Counted from the stretch's first letter, positions 16,675-26,125 are shown. The stretch: DNA of 64,000 nt from Burkholderia cepacia (GCF_001718835.1 NZ_CP013444.1:868001-932000); one strand, 5' to 3'. Translations and numbers: made by a program. Notes: a model not told the origin generated them from the letters alone.

Positions 16675-17544
16675 TTACGGATTCGGGCCGGTTGCGACCG
16701 GTCGAGACGGATCGGCGCTCCATTCGCTCCACGAGCCCGGATACAGCGACGCGCCGTGCAGGCCCGCCACCTCCAGTGCAAGCGCATTGTGGCATGCGGT
16801 GACGCCGGAGCCGCATTGCAGGATCACGCGGTTCGGTTCGGTGCCCGCCAGCACCGCGGAAAACGCTTCGCGCAGTTCATGGCCGGTCTTGAAGCGGCCG
16901 TCCGCGGCGAGGTTGTCCTTGAAGAAGCGGTTGCGCGCACCGGGGATGTGGCCGCCCACACGATCGATCGTTTCGTTTTCGCCGCGGTAGCGCTCGGGTG
17001 CGCGTGCATCGATCACGACGCGCGCATGCGACGTCAGGTTCGCGAGCACGGCCTGCGCATCGACCGTCGATTCGAGCGGCGCCTGCGCGCGGAAGTCGCC
17101 GCGCGACGGATGCTGCGTTTCGGTCGCCAGCGGCTGGCCGGCTGCTTCCCAGGCCTGCAGGCCGCCGTCGAGCACGGCGACCGAATCGTGGCCGAGCCAG
17201 CGCAGCAGCCACCACAGGCGCGCCGCATAGGCGCCGCCCTGCGCGTCGTACGCGACGACCTGTTGGCCCTGCTTGAGCCCCCGGTCGACGAGCGTGGCGA
17301 CGAGCGCGTCGCGGGTCGGTAGCGGATGGCGGCCGTTGGTGCCCGTCTTGCGGCCCGACAGGTCGCGGTCGAGATGAAGATACTGTGCGCCGGGGATATG
17401 GCCGGTCGCATACGCGGCTTCGCCGGCGGCGGGGTCGACGAGATCGAAGCGGCAGTCGAACAGCGCGACGCTGCCGGGCGCCGCCGCCAGGCGCTCGGCG
17501 AGATTGGCGGCGGAAATGAGCGTGGTGTAGTGGGTGTGTGGCAT
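16675..17544 (-). CDS. sseA: Thiosulfate/3-mercaptopyruvate sulfurtransferase (tandem rhodanese)
   Basis: A 289-residue protein with two rhodanese domains. The N-terminal, inactive domain has LFDCRFDLVDPAAG, YATGHIPGAQYLHLD and AYDAQGGAYAARLWWLLR. The C-terminal catalytic domain has RVVIDARAPERYRGE and the active-site loop CGSGVTACHNAL with the persulfide-forming Cys. CGSGVT is the form seen in mercaptopyruvate sulfurtransferases, so SseA is the better name, though thiosulfate use cannot be excluded. Cytoplasmic; transfers sulfane sulfur to cyanide or thiols. Monocistronic, in the same direction as the Rieske gene upstream but separated from it by a strong terminator. Confidence 0.92.
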   Translation of the reverse strand: MPHTHYTTLISAANLAERLAAAPGSVALFDCRFDLVDPAAGEAAYATGHIPGAQYLHLDRDLSGRKTGTNGRHPLPTRDALVATLVDRGLKQGQQVVAYDAQGGAYAARLWWLLRWLGHDSVAVLDGGLQAWEAAGQPLATETQHPSRGDFRAQAPLESTVDAQAVLANLTSHARVVIDARAPERYRGENETIDRVGGHIPGARNRFFKDNLAADGRFKTGHELREAFSAVLAGTEPNRVILQCGSGVTACHNALALEVAGLHGASLYPGSWSEWSADPSRPVATGPNP

Positions 17545-17586
17545 GACGGCTCCCTGGAGTGCGAATGGCCTGACATTCCAAGTCTA

Positions 17587-17618
17587 AACAAAAAAAGACG
17601 GGCCGAAGCCCGTCTTTT
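17587..17618 (-). terminator. Intrinsic terminator downstream of the Rieske oxygenase gene
   Basis: On the minus strand GACGGGC-TTCG-GCCCGTC is a perfect stem with a stable TTCG tetraloop, followed by a run of seven T. It begins 44 bp after the Rieske oxygenase stop and isolates that gene from sseA. Confidence 0.92.
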
Positions 17619-17661
17619 CGTCTGCCGGATGCCGTGCGGCGTCAAAGCGCCGCACCGGCTG

Positions 17662-18768
17662 TCAGAGGTCGCCGAGATGGCGGCGCAGGAACTCGTGGAA
17701 GTGCTGCATGCCGTCTTCCATCGGGCTCTGGTACGGGCCGACCTGCGACTCGCCGCGTGCCATCAGCGCACGGCGGCCTGCGTCCATCCGCATGGCGATC
17801 TCGTCGTCCTCGACGGCCGTTTCCATATAGGCGGCGCGTTCCGCCTCGACGAATTCGCGTTCGAACAGCGCGATTTCCTCGGGGTAATAGAACTCGACGA
17901 TGTTGGTCGTCCTTTGCGGGCCGCGCGGGATCAGCCACGACACGACGAGCACGTGCGGATACCACTCGATCATCAGGCCCGGGTAGTAGACCATCCAGAT
18001 CGCGCCGAACTCCGGCGGCACGCCGTTGCGGAACTTGAGCACCTGCTCGTGCCATTTCTGGTAAGTCGCGCTGCCTGGTTTCGCGAGGGCGTTGTGCACG
18101 CCGACCGTCTGCACGCTGTACCAGTCGCCGAACTCCCACTTGAGGTCGTCGCACGACACGAAGCTGCCGAGGCCCGGGTGGAACGGGACGACATGGTAAT
18201 CCTCGAGGTAGACCTCGATGAACGTCTTCCAGTTGTAATCGCACTCGTGCACTTCGACGTGGTCGAAGTGGTACTCGGAGAAGTCGAAGTGATGCTTCGT
18301 GCCGAGATGGGCGAGATCGCGCGCGACATTCCGGCCTTCGGCTTCGAACAGCAGCCCCTGCCAGTTCTGCAGCGGGCTCTTGCCGAGGTTCAGGCACGGC
18401 TTGTCGGGGAAGTGCGGCGCGCCGAGCAGCTGGCCTTCCAGGTCGTACGTCCAGCGGTGCAGCGGGCACACGATGTTCTGCGTATGGCCGCGCCCGTTGA
18501 GCATGATCGCCTGCCGGTGGCGGCAGACGTTCGACAGCAGTTCGATCTGGTTCGCGGGATTGCGGACCAGCACGCGGCCTTCCTTCTCGGACGGCAGCGC
18601 AAAGTAATCCCCCGCCTCGGGCACCATCAACTCGTGCCCGATGTAACGAGGTCCTTTCTTGAAGAGGGTTTCGATCTCGCGCTCGAGTAGCGCCTCATCG
18701 AAATATGCAGTGACTGGAAGCTGGCTGTGGGCCGACTTCAACTGAAGCGCATCGCTCAGATTGGACAT
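17662..18768 (-). CDS. Aromatic-ring-hydroxylating dioxygenase alpha-subunit-like Rieske protein
   Basis: A 368-residue Rieske non-haem iron oxygenase. The 2Fe-2S ligands are seen in VCRHRQAIM (C-x-H) and CPLHRW (C-x2-H). The mononuclear iron site is in LEDYHVVPFHPGL, giving two His, with an acidic residue expected further on. The ATG at 18768 (MSNLSDALQL) was chosen over the longer frame because it gives the usual N-terminus. No ferredoxin, reductase or beta-subunit gene is adjacent, so electrons must come from elsewhere. Substrate cannot be told; similar stand-alone proteins act on quaternary ammonium compounds or aromatic acids. It ends at a strong TTCG-loop terminator. Confidence 0.88.
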   Translation of the reverse strand: MSNLSDALQLKSAHSQLPVTAYFDEALLEREIETLFKKGPRYIGHELMVPEAGDYFALPSEKEGRVLVRNPANQIELLSNVCRHRQAIMLNGRGHTQNIVCPLHRWTYDLEGQLLGAPHFPDKPCLNLGKSPLQNWQGLLFEAEGRNVARDLAHLGTKHHFDFSEYHFDHVEVHECDYNWKTFIEVYLEDYHVVPFHPGLGSFVSCDDLKWEFGDWYSVQTVGVHNALAKPGSATYQKWHEQVLKFRNGVPPEFGAIWMVYYPGLMIEWYPHVLVVSWLIPRGPQRTTNIVEFYYPEEIALFEREFVEAERAAYMETAVEDDEIAMRMDAGRRALMARGESQVGPYQSPMEDGMQHFHEFLRRHLGDL

Positions 18769-19040
18769 TCCCACTCCCGGTGTTAGCGTGAAAGCAGTGA
18801 ACAACCCAACCATCGAAAAATCGATTTAGGGAAACGGGGAATTATACCCGGTTCGCCTCGCAAGGCTAGGATTAAGTGCCTGATTTGTGTCAATTTTTTG
18901 TCGGGCGACAATCGGAAGGCGCACAATGTGCGTCGAAGGTGGGGCCGGAATATGTAGCCGGGTGCCCAAGACGGCAGGTCGGAAAATTCTCTTTTGCCGT
19001 AGAATGTCCGACTTGTTTTGAAATTTGACACCCCTCGTCC

Positions 19041-19334
19041 ATGGCGAAAACCGCATCCCCAGGCGCCACGCCGCCCGGTAATGGCACCGAACCGTTGCCG
19101 GACAATTACGAGATGGCGCTCGCGGAGCTCGAGACGCTGGTTGCCCGGATGGAAGGCGGCGCGTTGAGCCTCGAGGATTCGCTGACGGCTTATCGCCGCG
19201 GTGCGACCCTCGTTGCGTTTTGCCAACAGCAGCTCGAGAAAGTGGAACAGCAGGTTCGTGTGCTCGACGGCGCGACGCTGAAGCCGCTTTCGTCCGGAGC
19301 GGCCGCCACGGACGGCGAAGACGACGATCTATGA
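19041..19334 (+). CDS. xseB: Exodeoxyribonuclease VII small subunit
   Basis: A 97-residue protein with the XseB core: YEMALAELETLVARMEGGALSLEDSLTAYRRG, then CQQQLEKVEQQV, two helices that bind the large subunit XseA. The flanks are low-complexity. XseB with XseA degrades single-stranded DNA in repair. It starts the isoprenoid operon: its stop overlaps the ispA start by 4 bp (ATGA), so translation is coupled. This xseB-ispA-dxs order is widespread in proteobacteria. Confidence 0.95.
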   Translation: MAKTASPGATPPGNGTEPLPDNYEMALAELETLVARMEGGALSLEDSLTAYRRGATLVAFCQQQLEKVEQQVRVLDGATLKPLSSGAAATDGEDDDL

Positions 19335-20215
19335 CATTCGAACAATGGATGCGGTCCGTGCTTGACCGTGTCGAGGACGCACTCGGCCACTATTTGCCCG
19401 CTGAAACCGCGGTGCCGGTGAAACTCCACGAGGCGATGCGCTACGCGGTCCTCGGCGGCGGCAAACGCGTTCGCCCGCTGCTGTGCCATGCAGCAGGCGA
19501 ACTGACCGGCGCGACGGAAGCGGCGCGCAATGCGGCGGCGGCGGCACTGGAGATGATCCATGTCTACTCGCTCGTGCACGACGACATGCCATGTATGGAC
19601 GACGACGCACTGCGTCGCGGCAAGCCGACCGTGCACGTGCAGTACGACGAGCCGACGGCGCTGCTGGTCGGCGATGCGCTGCAGTCGCAGGCATTCGTCG
19701 CGCTGACCGACGCCGCTGCGCTGTCGCCGGTGCAGCAGGCCGCGCTGGTGCGCGAGCTGGCGCTCGCGAGCGGCTCGATCGGCATGGCCGGCGGGCAGGC
19801 GATCGACCTGGCGAGCGTCGGCCTCAAGCTGACGCGCGAGCAGCTCGAGACGATGCACCGGATGAAGACGGGCGCACTGCTGCGCGCGGCCGTGCGGATG
19901 GGCGCACTGGCCGGCGAGACGCCGTCGGCGGAAACGATGGCGGCGCTCGACGTGTACGCGGGGGCCGTGGGTCTGGCCTTCCAGGTCGTCGACGACATTC
20001 TCGACGTCACGACCGATTCGGCGACGCTCGGCAAGACGGCCGGCAAGGATGCGGCGAACGACAAGCCGACCTATGTATCGATCCTCGGCCTCGACGCGTC
20101 GCGCGAGCTTGCAGCACAACTGCGCGCCGAAGCGCACGACGCGCTGAAACCGTTCGGCGCACGCGCTCAGCGTCTCGCCGAACTTGCCGACCTGGTAGTG
20201 AACCGGGTCAGCTGA
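19331..20215 (+). CDS. ispA: Farnesyl diphosphate synthase (short-chain polyprenyl synthase)
   Basis: A 294-residue all-helical prenyltransferase. The first aspartate-rich motif is YSLVHDDMPCMDDDALRRG and the second is FQVVDDILD; GGGKRVRPLL near residue 40 and GKPTVH complete the diphosphate-binding set. The small residues before the first motif fit C15 rather than longer products. It condenses IPP with DMAPP and GPP to farnesyl diphosphate for quinones and undecaprenyl carrier. It overlaps xseB by 4 bp and lies 81 bp before dxs, placing it in the same operon. Confidence 0.95.
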   Translation: MTFEQWMRSVLDRVEDALGHYLPAETAVPVKLHEAMRYAVLGGGKRVRPLLCHAAGELTGATEAARNAAAAALEMIHVYSLVHDDMPCMDDDALRRGKPTVHVQYDEPTALLVGDALQSQAFVALTDAAALSPVQQAALVRELALASGSIGMAGGQAIDLASVGLKLTREQLETMHRMKTGALLRAAVRMGALAGETPSAETMAALDVYAGAVGLAFQVVDDILDVTTDSATLGKTAGKDAANDKPTYVSILGLDASRELAAQLRAEAHDALKPFGARAQRLAELADLVVNRVS

Positions 20216-20296
20216 CGCGAAAGCCCGCCGCCGCGCACATGCTACGGTGCGTGCAACAGAATGCGGGCGCGTTTGATTTCCTACAATGGAACGACG

Positions 20297-22201
20297 ATGT
20301 ACGACTTGCTGAAAACCATCGACGACCCGGCGGACTTGCGCCGCCTCGATCGTCGCCAACTTCAACCGCTCGCGGATGAACTGCGCGCGTTCGTGCTCGA
20401 CAGCGTGTCGAAGACGGGCGGCCATTTGTCGTCCAACCTCGGGACGGTCGAGCTGACGATCGCGTTGCACTACGTGTTCAACACGCCGAACGATCGCATC
20501 GTCTGGGACGTGGGTCACCAGACCTACCCGCACAAGATCCTGACGGGTCGCCGCGACCAGATGCATTCGCTGCGTCAGCAGGGCGGCATCTCGGGTTTCC
20601 CGCGCCGTTCGGAGTCGGAATACGACACGTTCGGCACCGCGCACTCGAGCACGTCGATCTCGGCCGCGCTCGGCATGGCGATCGGCAGCCAGCTGAACGG
20701 CGACGACCGCTTCTCGATCGCCGTGATCGGCGACGGCGCGATGACGGCCGGCATGGCGTTCGAGGCGATGAACAACGCCGGCGTGTCGGAAGACGCTAAG
20801 GTGCTCGTGATCCTCAACGACAACGACATGTCGATCTCGCCGCCGGTCGGTGCGCTGAATCGCCATCTCGCACGCCTGATGTCGGGCCGCTTCTACGCGG
20901 CTGCGCGCGCGGGCGTCGAGCGCGTGCTGAGCGTTGCGCCGCCGGTGCTCGAACTCGCGCGCAAGCTCGAGGAGCACGCGAAGGGCATGGTCGTGCCGGC
21001 CACGCTGTTCGAAGAATTCGGCTTCAACTACATCGGCCCGATCGACGGTCACGATCTCGATTCGCTGATCCCGACGCTGCAGAACATCCGCGAGCTGCGC
21101 GGCCCGCAGTTCCTGCACGTGGTGACGAAGAAAGGCCAGGGCTACAAGCTCGCCGAAGCCGATCCCGTGCTCTACCACGGCCCGGGCAAGTTCAATCCGG
21201 CCGAAGGCATCAAGCCGTCCGCCACGCCCGCGAAGAAGACGTACACGCAGGTGTTCGGCGAGTGGCTGTGCGATGAAGCCGAGCGCGACACGCGCGTCGT
21301 CGGCATCACGCCCGCAATGCGCGAAGGCTCGGGCATGGTCGAGTTCGAGAAGCGCTTCAAGGATCGCTACTACGACGTCGGCATCGCCGAGCAGCACGCG
21401 GTGACGTTCGCCGGTGGTCTCGCGACCGAAGGGCTCAAGCCGGTCGTCGCGATCTACTCGACGTTCCTGCAACGTGCGTACGATCAGCTGATCCACGACG
21501 TCGCGCTGCAGAACCTGCCGGTCGTGTTCGCGATCGACCGCGCGGGCCTCGTCGGCGCGGACGGCGCGACGCATGCGGGCGCATACGATCTCGCGTTCAT
21601 GCGCTGCATCCCGAACATGACGATCATGGCCGCGTCCGACGAGAACGAATGCCGCCAGATGCTGCACACGGCGCTGCAACAGCCGAACCCGACCGCGGTG
21701 CGTTATCCGCGCGGCGCGGGTACGGGCGTGGCGACGGTGAAGGAGTTCACCGAGATCCCGCTCGGCAAGGGTGAAGTGCGTCGCCACACGTCGCAGCCGG
21801 AAGGCAAGCGTGTCGCGATCCTTGCGTTCGGCACGATGGTTGCGCCGTCGCTTGCCGCCGCCGAGGAGCTCGATGCGACCGTCGCGAACATGCGCTTCGT
21901 GAAGCCGGTCGACGCGGCGCTCGTGCGTGAACTCGCCGAGACGCACGACTACCTCGTCACGGTCGAGGAAGGTTGCGTGATGGGCGGTGCGGGCTCGGCC
22001 TGCGTGGAAGCCCTGATGGAGAGTGGGGTTATCCGACCCGTACTACAATTGGGCCTCCCTGACCTGTTCATCGATCACGGCGACCCCGCGAAGCTGCTGT
22101 CGCAATGCGGCCTCGACGGCGCGGGTATCGCGAAATCGATTCGCGAACGCTTTCTGAATCCGGCGGCCGATGTCGCCGGTCAGGCGAAGCGCGTCGCATA
22201 A
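20297..22201 (+). CDS. dxs: 1-deoxy-D-xylulose-5-phosphate synthase
   Basis: A 634-residue thiamine-diphosphate enzyme, standard length. It has the N-terminal GGHLSSNLGTVELTIALHYVF, the ThDP motif GDGAMTAGMAFEAMNNAG, the transketolase-type middle domain (FAGGLATEGLKPVVAIYSTFLQRAYDQ, IDRAGLVGADGATHAGAYD) and a C-terminal domain ending with VEEGCVMGGAGSACVE. It makes DXP from pyruvate and glyceraldehyde 3-phosphate, the first step of the MEP isoprenoid pathway that feeds ispA upstream. The start at 20297 (MYDLLKTIDDP) is the usual family start. A hairpin terminator follows. Confidence 0.98.
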   Translation: MYDLLKTIDDPADLRRLDRRQLQPLADELRAFVLDSVSKTGGHLSSNLGTVELTIALHYVFNTPNDRIVWDVGHQTYPHKILTGRRDQMHSLRQQGGISGFPRRSESEYDTFGTAHSSTSISAALGMAIGSQLNGDDRFSIAVIGDGAMTAGMAFEAMNNAGVSEDAKVLVILNDNDMSISPPVGALNRHLARLMSGRFYAAARAGVERVLSVAPPVLELARKLEEHAKGMVVPATLFEEFGFNYIGPIDGHDLDSLIPTLQNIRELRGPQFLHVVTKKGQGYKLAEADPVLYHGPGKFNPAEGIKPSATPAKKTYTQVFGEWLCDEAERDTRVVGITPAMREGSGMVEFEKRFKDRYYDVGIAEQHAVTFAGGLATEGLKPVVAIYSTFLQRAYDQLIHDVALQNLPVVFAIDRAGLVGADGATHAGAYDLAFMRCIPNMTIMAASDENECRQMLHTALQQPNPTAVRYPRGAGTGVATVKEFTEIPLGKGEVRRHTSQPEGKRVAILAFGTMVAPSLAAAEELDATVANMRFVKPVDAALVRELAETHDYLVTVEEGCVMGGAGSACVEALMESGVIRPVLQLGLPDLFIDHGDPAKLLSQCGLDGAGIAKSIRERFLNPAADVAGQAKRVA

Positions 22202-22263
22202 GCTGGCGCCGCCGCAAGGCGGCGTCGATGCGACTGGCGCAACCGGTCTTCATTGATGCGGAA

Positions 22264-22292
22264 AACATGGGCCTGCGGGCCCATGTTGCTTT
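22264..22292 (+). terminator. Hairpin terminator between dxs and folE2
   Basis: AACATGGGCC (22264-22273) pairs with GGCCCATGTT (22278-22287) around TGCG and is followed by GCTTTT. It should end the xseB-ispA-dxs transcript or attenuate into folE2. Confidence 0.7.
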
Positions 22293-22356
22293 TCCGGCCT
22301 GCCGCATGACGCGGCGTGCGCGTCATCGAACGCGCGGCTTACAAGGATTGAACAAG

Positions 22357-23166
22357 ATGAACCAGATGAATCCCGCCTTCGTGATGCCCGACGTGCAGAG
22401 CACGGTGGATACCCGCCAGATTCCGATTCAGCGCGTGGGCGTGAAGGCGGTCCGGCATCCGTTGACGGTGTGTACCGAAGCCGGCGACGTGCAGCCGACC
22501 GTCGGCGTCTGGAATCTCGACGTCCGCCTCCCGGCCGACCAGAAGGGGACGCACATGTCGCGCTTCGTCGCGCTGCTCGAAGAGAACCGCGCGCCGCTGA
22601 CGGTCGAGCGTTTTCGCGCGATGCTCGCGTCGATGCTCGAGAAGCTGGAAGCCGAGGCGGGCCGCATCGAGGTCACGTTCCCGTACTTCGTGAACAAGAC
22701 GGCGCCGGTGTCGGGTGTGCAGAGCCTGCTCGACTATGAAGTGACGCTCGCGGGCGAAAGCCGCAACGGCGACACGCGCCTGTTCCTCAAGGTGCTCGTG
22801 CCGGTGACGAGCCTGTGCCCGTGCTCGAAGAAGATCTCGCAATACGGCGCGCACAACCAGCGCTCGCACGTGACGATCGACGCGGAGCTCGCGGCCGACC
22901 TGCCGGTCGAGGCGCTGATCCGCATCGCGGAGGAAGAGGCCTCGTGCGAGCTGTGGGGCTTGTTGAAGCGTCCGGACGAGAAGTTCGTCACCGAGCGCGC
23001 ATACGAGAACCCGAAGTTCGTCGAGGATCTCGTGCGCGACGTCGCGCAGCGTCTCGACGCGGACGAGCGCGTGGTCGCGTATGTGCTCGAAGCAGAAAAC
23101 TTCGAGTCGATCCACAATCACAGCGCGTATGCACTGATCGAACGCGACAAGCGGCAGGCGGCATAA
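22357..23166 (+). CDS. folE2: GTP cyclohydrolase FolE2 (type IB)
   Basis: A 269-residue COG1469-type GTP cyclohydrolase. Features include DVQSTVDTRQIPIQRVGVK at the N-terminus, LLDYEVTLAG, the metal/substrate region PVTSLCPCSKKISQYGAHNQRSHVTI with conserved cysteines, and ENFESIHNHSAYA near the end. It converts GTP to 7,8-dihydroneopterin triphosphate for folate. Unlike FolE it works with metals other than zinc, and is often linked to zinc starvation. No Zur-type site was recognised here. It sits 155 bp after dxs, beyond a terminator, so it probably has its own promoter. A second terminator follows. Confidence 0.95.
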   Translation: MNQMNPAFVMPDVQSTVDTRQIPIQRVGVKAVRHPLTVCTEAGDVQPTVGVWNLDVRLPADQKGTHMSRFVALLEENRAPLTVERFRAMLASMLEKLEAEAGRIEVTFPYFVNKTAPVSGVQSLLDYEVTLAGESRNGDTRLFLKVLVPVTSLCPCSKKISQYGAHNQRSHVTIDAELAADLPVEALIRIAEEEASCELWGLLKRPDEKFVTERAYENPKFVEDLVRDVAQRLDADERVVAYVLEAENFESIHNHSAYALIERDKRQAA

Positions 23167-23217
23167 CACGCCGTTTCGCGCCGCTTCGCACCGTTTCGTT
23201 CGCTCAGGCAGAAAGAG

Positions 23218-23243
23218 AAAGGCCGCTCGTTCGAGCGGCCTTT
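23218..23243. terminator. Bidirectional terminator between folE2 and tsaD
   Basis: AAAGGCCGCTCG pairs with CGAGCGGCCTTT, flanked by A- and T-rich ends on both sides. It separates the convergent genes folE2 (plus) and tsaD (minus). Confidence 0.85.
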
Positions 23244-23282
23244 CGTTTGTGCGGGCAGCGTGCGCGACGCGGGTCGGCGTGC

Positions 23283-24323
23283 TCAGCGTGCGAGCGACGC
23301 GAGATCCCAGCGCGGCTTCACCGTGAAGGCGTAGTCGGCATTCGCCTGCTCGGGCCAGCGGCCGAGCCGCAATGCGCCCGCGAGCGCGATCATCGCGCCG
23401 TTGTCGGTGCAGAGCGCGAGGTCGGGGTAGTGCACGTCGAAACCGCGCTTGGTCGCGGCGGCCGACAGCGCGGCGCGCAGCTGGCGGTTCGCGCCGACAC
23501 CGCCCGCGACCACGAGGCGCTTGAGCTTCGTCTTCTTCAGCGCGGCGAGCGATTTCGCGACGAGCACGTCGACGGCCGCGTCGACGAAGCCGCGCGCGAG
23601 GTCGGCCTTCGCGCGTTCGAGCGCAACGCCCTCCAGCTTCGCCGCTTCGAACTTCTTCATCTGCGTGAGCACGGCCGTCTTCAGGCCGCTGAAGCTGAAA
23701 TCGAGATCGCCCGAATGCAGCATCGGGCGCGGCAGCACGACCGCGCCCGGCGTGCCGGTTTCGGCGAGCTTCGAGACTTCCGGGCCGCCCGGGTAGCCGA
23801 GGCCGATCAGCTTGGCCGTCTTGTCGAATGCTTCGCCGGCCGCGTCGTCGAGCGTTTCGCCGAGCGTCTCGTACACGCCGACGTCGGTCACGCGCATCAG
23901 TTGCGTGTGGCCGCCGGACACCAGCAGTGCGACGAACGGGAACGGCGGCGGCTCGTCGACGAGCAGCGGCGACAGCAGGTGGCCTTCGAGGTGATGGATG
24001 CCGACGGTCGGCTTGTTCCATGCAAGCGCGAGCGCATTCGCGATGCTCGCACCGACCAGCAGCGCGCCGGCGAGGCCGGGGCCCTGGGTGAATGCGATCG
24101 CGTCGATGTCGTCGCGGCGCGTGCCGCTTTGCGCCATCACTTCCTCGAGTAGCGGCAGCGCACGGCGGATGTGGTCGCGCGACGCAAGCTCGGGCACGAC
24201 GCCGCCGTACTCGCGATGCATCGCGATCTGCGAATGGAGCGCGTGCGCGAGCAGGCCGCGCTGCGTGTCGTAGAGCGCGAGGCCGGTTTCGTCACAGGAG
24301 CTTTCGATGCCGAGAACGAGCAT
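23283..24323 (-). CDS. tsaD: tRNA N6-adenosine threonylcarbamoyltransferase TsaD
   Basis: A 346-residue ASKHA-fold protein. The metal-binding HxxxH is seen in GIHHLEGHLLSPLL. Other hallmarks are LGIESSCDETGLALYD at the N-terminus, SGGHTQLM, and the C-terminal LVVAGGVGANRQLR and LCTDNGAMIALAG. With TsaB, TsaC and TsaE it forms t6A37 on ANN-decoding tRNAs. The ATG at 24323 was chosen because MLVLGIESS is the invariant start; the frame upstream is unrelated. It is divergent from the flavoprotein gene at 24454, with 130 bp between. Confidence 0.97.
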   Translation of the reverse strand: MLVLGIESSCDETGLALYDTQRGLLAHALHSQIAMHREYGGVVPELASRDHIRRALPLLEEVMAQSGTRRDDIDAIAFTQGPGLAGALLVGASIANALALAWNKPTVGIHHLEGHLLSPLLVDEPPPFPFVALLVSGGHTQLMRVTDVGVYETLGETLDDAAGEAFDKTAKLIGLGYPGGPEVSKLAETGTPGAVVLPRPMLHSGDLDFSFSGLKTAVLTQMKKFEAAKLEGVALERAKADLARGFVDAAVDVLVAKSLAALKKTKLKRLVVAGGVGANRQLRAALSAAATKRGFDVHYPDLALCTDNGAMIALAGALRLGRWPEQANADYAFTVKPRWDLASLAR

Positions 24324-24453
24324 GGGTGCGGGCAGGGCGCGCCGTATCGAGCGCGCCGCAGGAAGGTCAACGTAACCGGAAATTATAGCAGGCGAGGGTG
24401 GGCCGCCGCCGCAGGCGGCCCGGGCCGGAGGCCGGGCAGGTACAATCCGCGCC

Positions 24454-25674
24454 ATGGAAACTTATGACATCGCCGTGATCGGCGCGGGCGCCGCCGGGAT
24501 GATGAGCGCTGCGGTTGCCGGGCAGCTCGGCCGCCGCGTCGTGCTGATCGACCACGCGCCGCGGCTCGCGGAGAAGATCCGCATCTCGGGCGGCGGCCGC
24601 TGCAACTTCACGAATCTTTACGCGGGCCCCGACAACTATCTGTCGGCGAATCCGCATTTCGCGCGCTCGGCGCTGGCGCGCTATACGCCGCGCGACTTCC
24701 TCGGGCTGCTCAAGCGCCATCATGTGACCTGGCACGAAAAGCACAAGGGCCAGCTCTTTTGCGACCACGGCAGCGACGCGATCATCGACGTGCTGAAGCA
24801 CGAGTGCGACGCGGGCGGCATCGCGTGGCGCAGGCCCGTCGTCGTCGACGCGGTGCGCCACGCGCCGGCCGACGGCTTCGCGCTCGACACGCAGCAGGCG
24901 GGGACGATCGGCGCGCGTGCGCTGATCATCGCGACCGGCGGCCTGTCGATTCCGAAGATCGGCGCGACCGACTTCGGTTACCGGCTCGCCAAGCAGTTCG
25001 GCCACAAGCTGATCGACACGCGGCCCGCGCTCGTGCCGCTGACGTTCGCGCAGCAGGACTGGGAGCCGTTCGCGGCGCTGTCGGGCGTATCGCTCGAAGT
25101 GCGCGTATCGACCGGCGACAAGAAGCGCGGCGGTGAATTCGTCGAGGACCTGTTGCTGACCCATCGCGGCCTCTCCGGGCCCGGGATCCTGCAAATTTCG
25201 AGTTACTGGCAGCCGGGCGACCCGATCCGCGTCGACCTGTTGCCGCAGCGCGATACGGTGGCCGACCTGCTCGACGCGAAGCGCACGTCGAAGCGCCAGA
25301 TCGGTTCGCTGCTCGCGGACTGGGTGCCGTCGCGCCTTGCGCATGCGTGGCTCGACACGCATCGGGTGGCCGCCGACATGCGGCTCGCCGATCTGCCGGA
25401 CAAGGTGCTGCGGCAGGTCGGGGAGGCGCTCGGCGGCTGGACGCTGACGCCGAACGGCACCGAGGGCTACAAGAAGGCCGAGGTGACGAAGGGTGGGGTC
25501 GATACGCGCGACCTGTCGTCGGCGACGATGATGAGCGCGCGCGTGCCGGGGCTGTTCTTCGTCGGCGAGGCGGTGGACGTGACGGGCTGGCTCGGCGGCT
25601 ACAACTTCCAGTGGGCGTGGGCGTCCGGCACGGCGGCCGGGCAGGCTGCCGCGGAGTTCGCACGCGGCGCTTGA
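24454..25674 (+). CDS. HI0933/YhiN-family FAD flavoprotein
   Basis: A 406-residue flavoprotein of the TIGR00275/HI0933 family. It has the dinucleotide fold IAVIGAGAAGMMSAAVAG, the family signature RISGGGRCNFTN, IIATGGLSIPKIGATDFGYRLAKQFGH, LLTHRGLSGPGILQIS and a C-terminal GLFFVGEAVDVTGWLGGYNFQWAWASG. E. coli YhiN was recently reported, as I remember it, to be a 23S rRNA dihydrouridine synthase (RdsA). Assigning that role here is inference by family. It lies just upstream of rpsU and divergent from tsaD, a translation-related neighbourhood. Confidence 0.9.
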   Translation: METYDIAVIGAGAAGMMSAAVAGQLGRRVVLIDHAPRLAEKIRISGGGRCNFTNLYAGPDNYLSANPHFARSALARYTPRDFLGLLKRHHVTWHEKHKGQLFCDHGSDAIIDVLKHECDAGGIAWRRPVVVDAVRHAPADGFALDTQQAGTIGARALIIATGGLSIPKIGATDFGYRLAKQFGHKLIDTRPALVPLTFAQQDWEPFAALSGVSLEVRVSTGDKKRGGEFVEDLLLTHRGLSGPGILQISSYWQPGDPIRVDLLPQRDTVADLLDAKRTSKRQIGSLLADWVPSRLAHAWLDTHRVAADMRLADLPDKVLRQVGEALGGWTLTPNGTEGYKKAEVTKGGVDTRDLSSATMMSARVPGLFFVGEAVDVTGWLGGYNFQWAWASGTAAGQAAAEFARGA

Positions 25675-25749
25675 CGCAATAATGCGTTTGTGTAAAGGGT
25701 CTGCTATACTTAATAATCTTTCCCTGCAAACCTTTATTCGTGTCGGATC

Positions 25750-25962
25750 ATGACGATCATTCGCGTTAAAGAGAACGAGCCGTTCGAAGTTGCAATGCGT
25801 CGCTTCAAGCGCACGATCGAGAAGAACGGTCTGCTGACCGAGCTTCGCGCGCGCGAGTTTTACGAGAAGCCGACCGCGGAGCGCAAGCGCAAGAAGGCGG
25901 CAGCGGTGAAGCGTCATTACAAGCGTATCCGCAGCCAGACGCTGCCGAAGAAACTGTACTGA
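25750..25962 (+). CDS. rpsU: 30S ribosomal protein S21
   Basis: A 70-residue basic protein beginning [21 protein letters not shown] and ending [14 protein letters not shown], typical bacterial S21 of normal size. It binds the platform of the 30S subunit near the 16S 3' end and helps initiation. A TATACT box at 25705-25710 in an AT-rich stretch is a plausible -10. It heads the macromolecular synthesis operon rpsU-yqeY-dnaG-rpoD, and is followed by a strong hairpin that must be partly read through for the downstream genes. Confidence 0.98.
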
Positions 25963-26037
25963 ACGATTGGGCGCCGCGCGGTTCGCTGAGCGGCGCACCG
26001 GCGGTTCCGTCGCGAGCCGCCGATGCCGGATTCGAGC

Positions 26038-26071
26038 AACCCGCTTGAGACACTGTCCCAAGCGGGTTTTT
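26038..26071 (+). terminator. Intrinsic terminator/attenuator after rpsU
   Basis: AACCCGCTT (26038-26046) pairs with AAGCGGGTT (26060-26068), followed by T5. It separates rpsU from yqeY; in E. coli a terminator after rpsU likewise sets the ratio of S21 to primase and sigma. Confidence 0.85.
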
Positions 26072-26125
26072 GTGTTGACGCCCTGTGAGTGGGCGTCGGA
26101 TTCACGTTTCCTTCCCGGGTGAAAG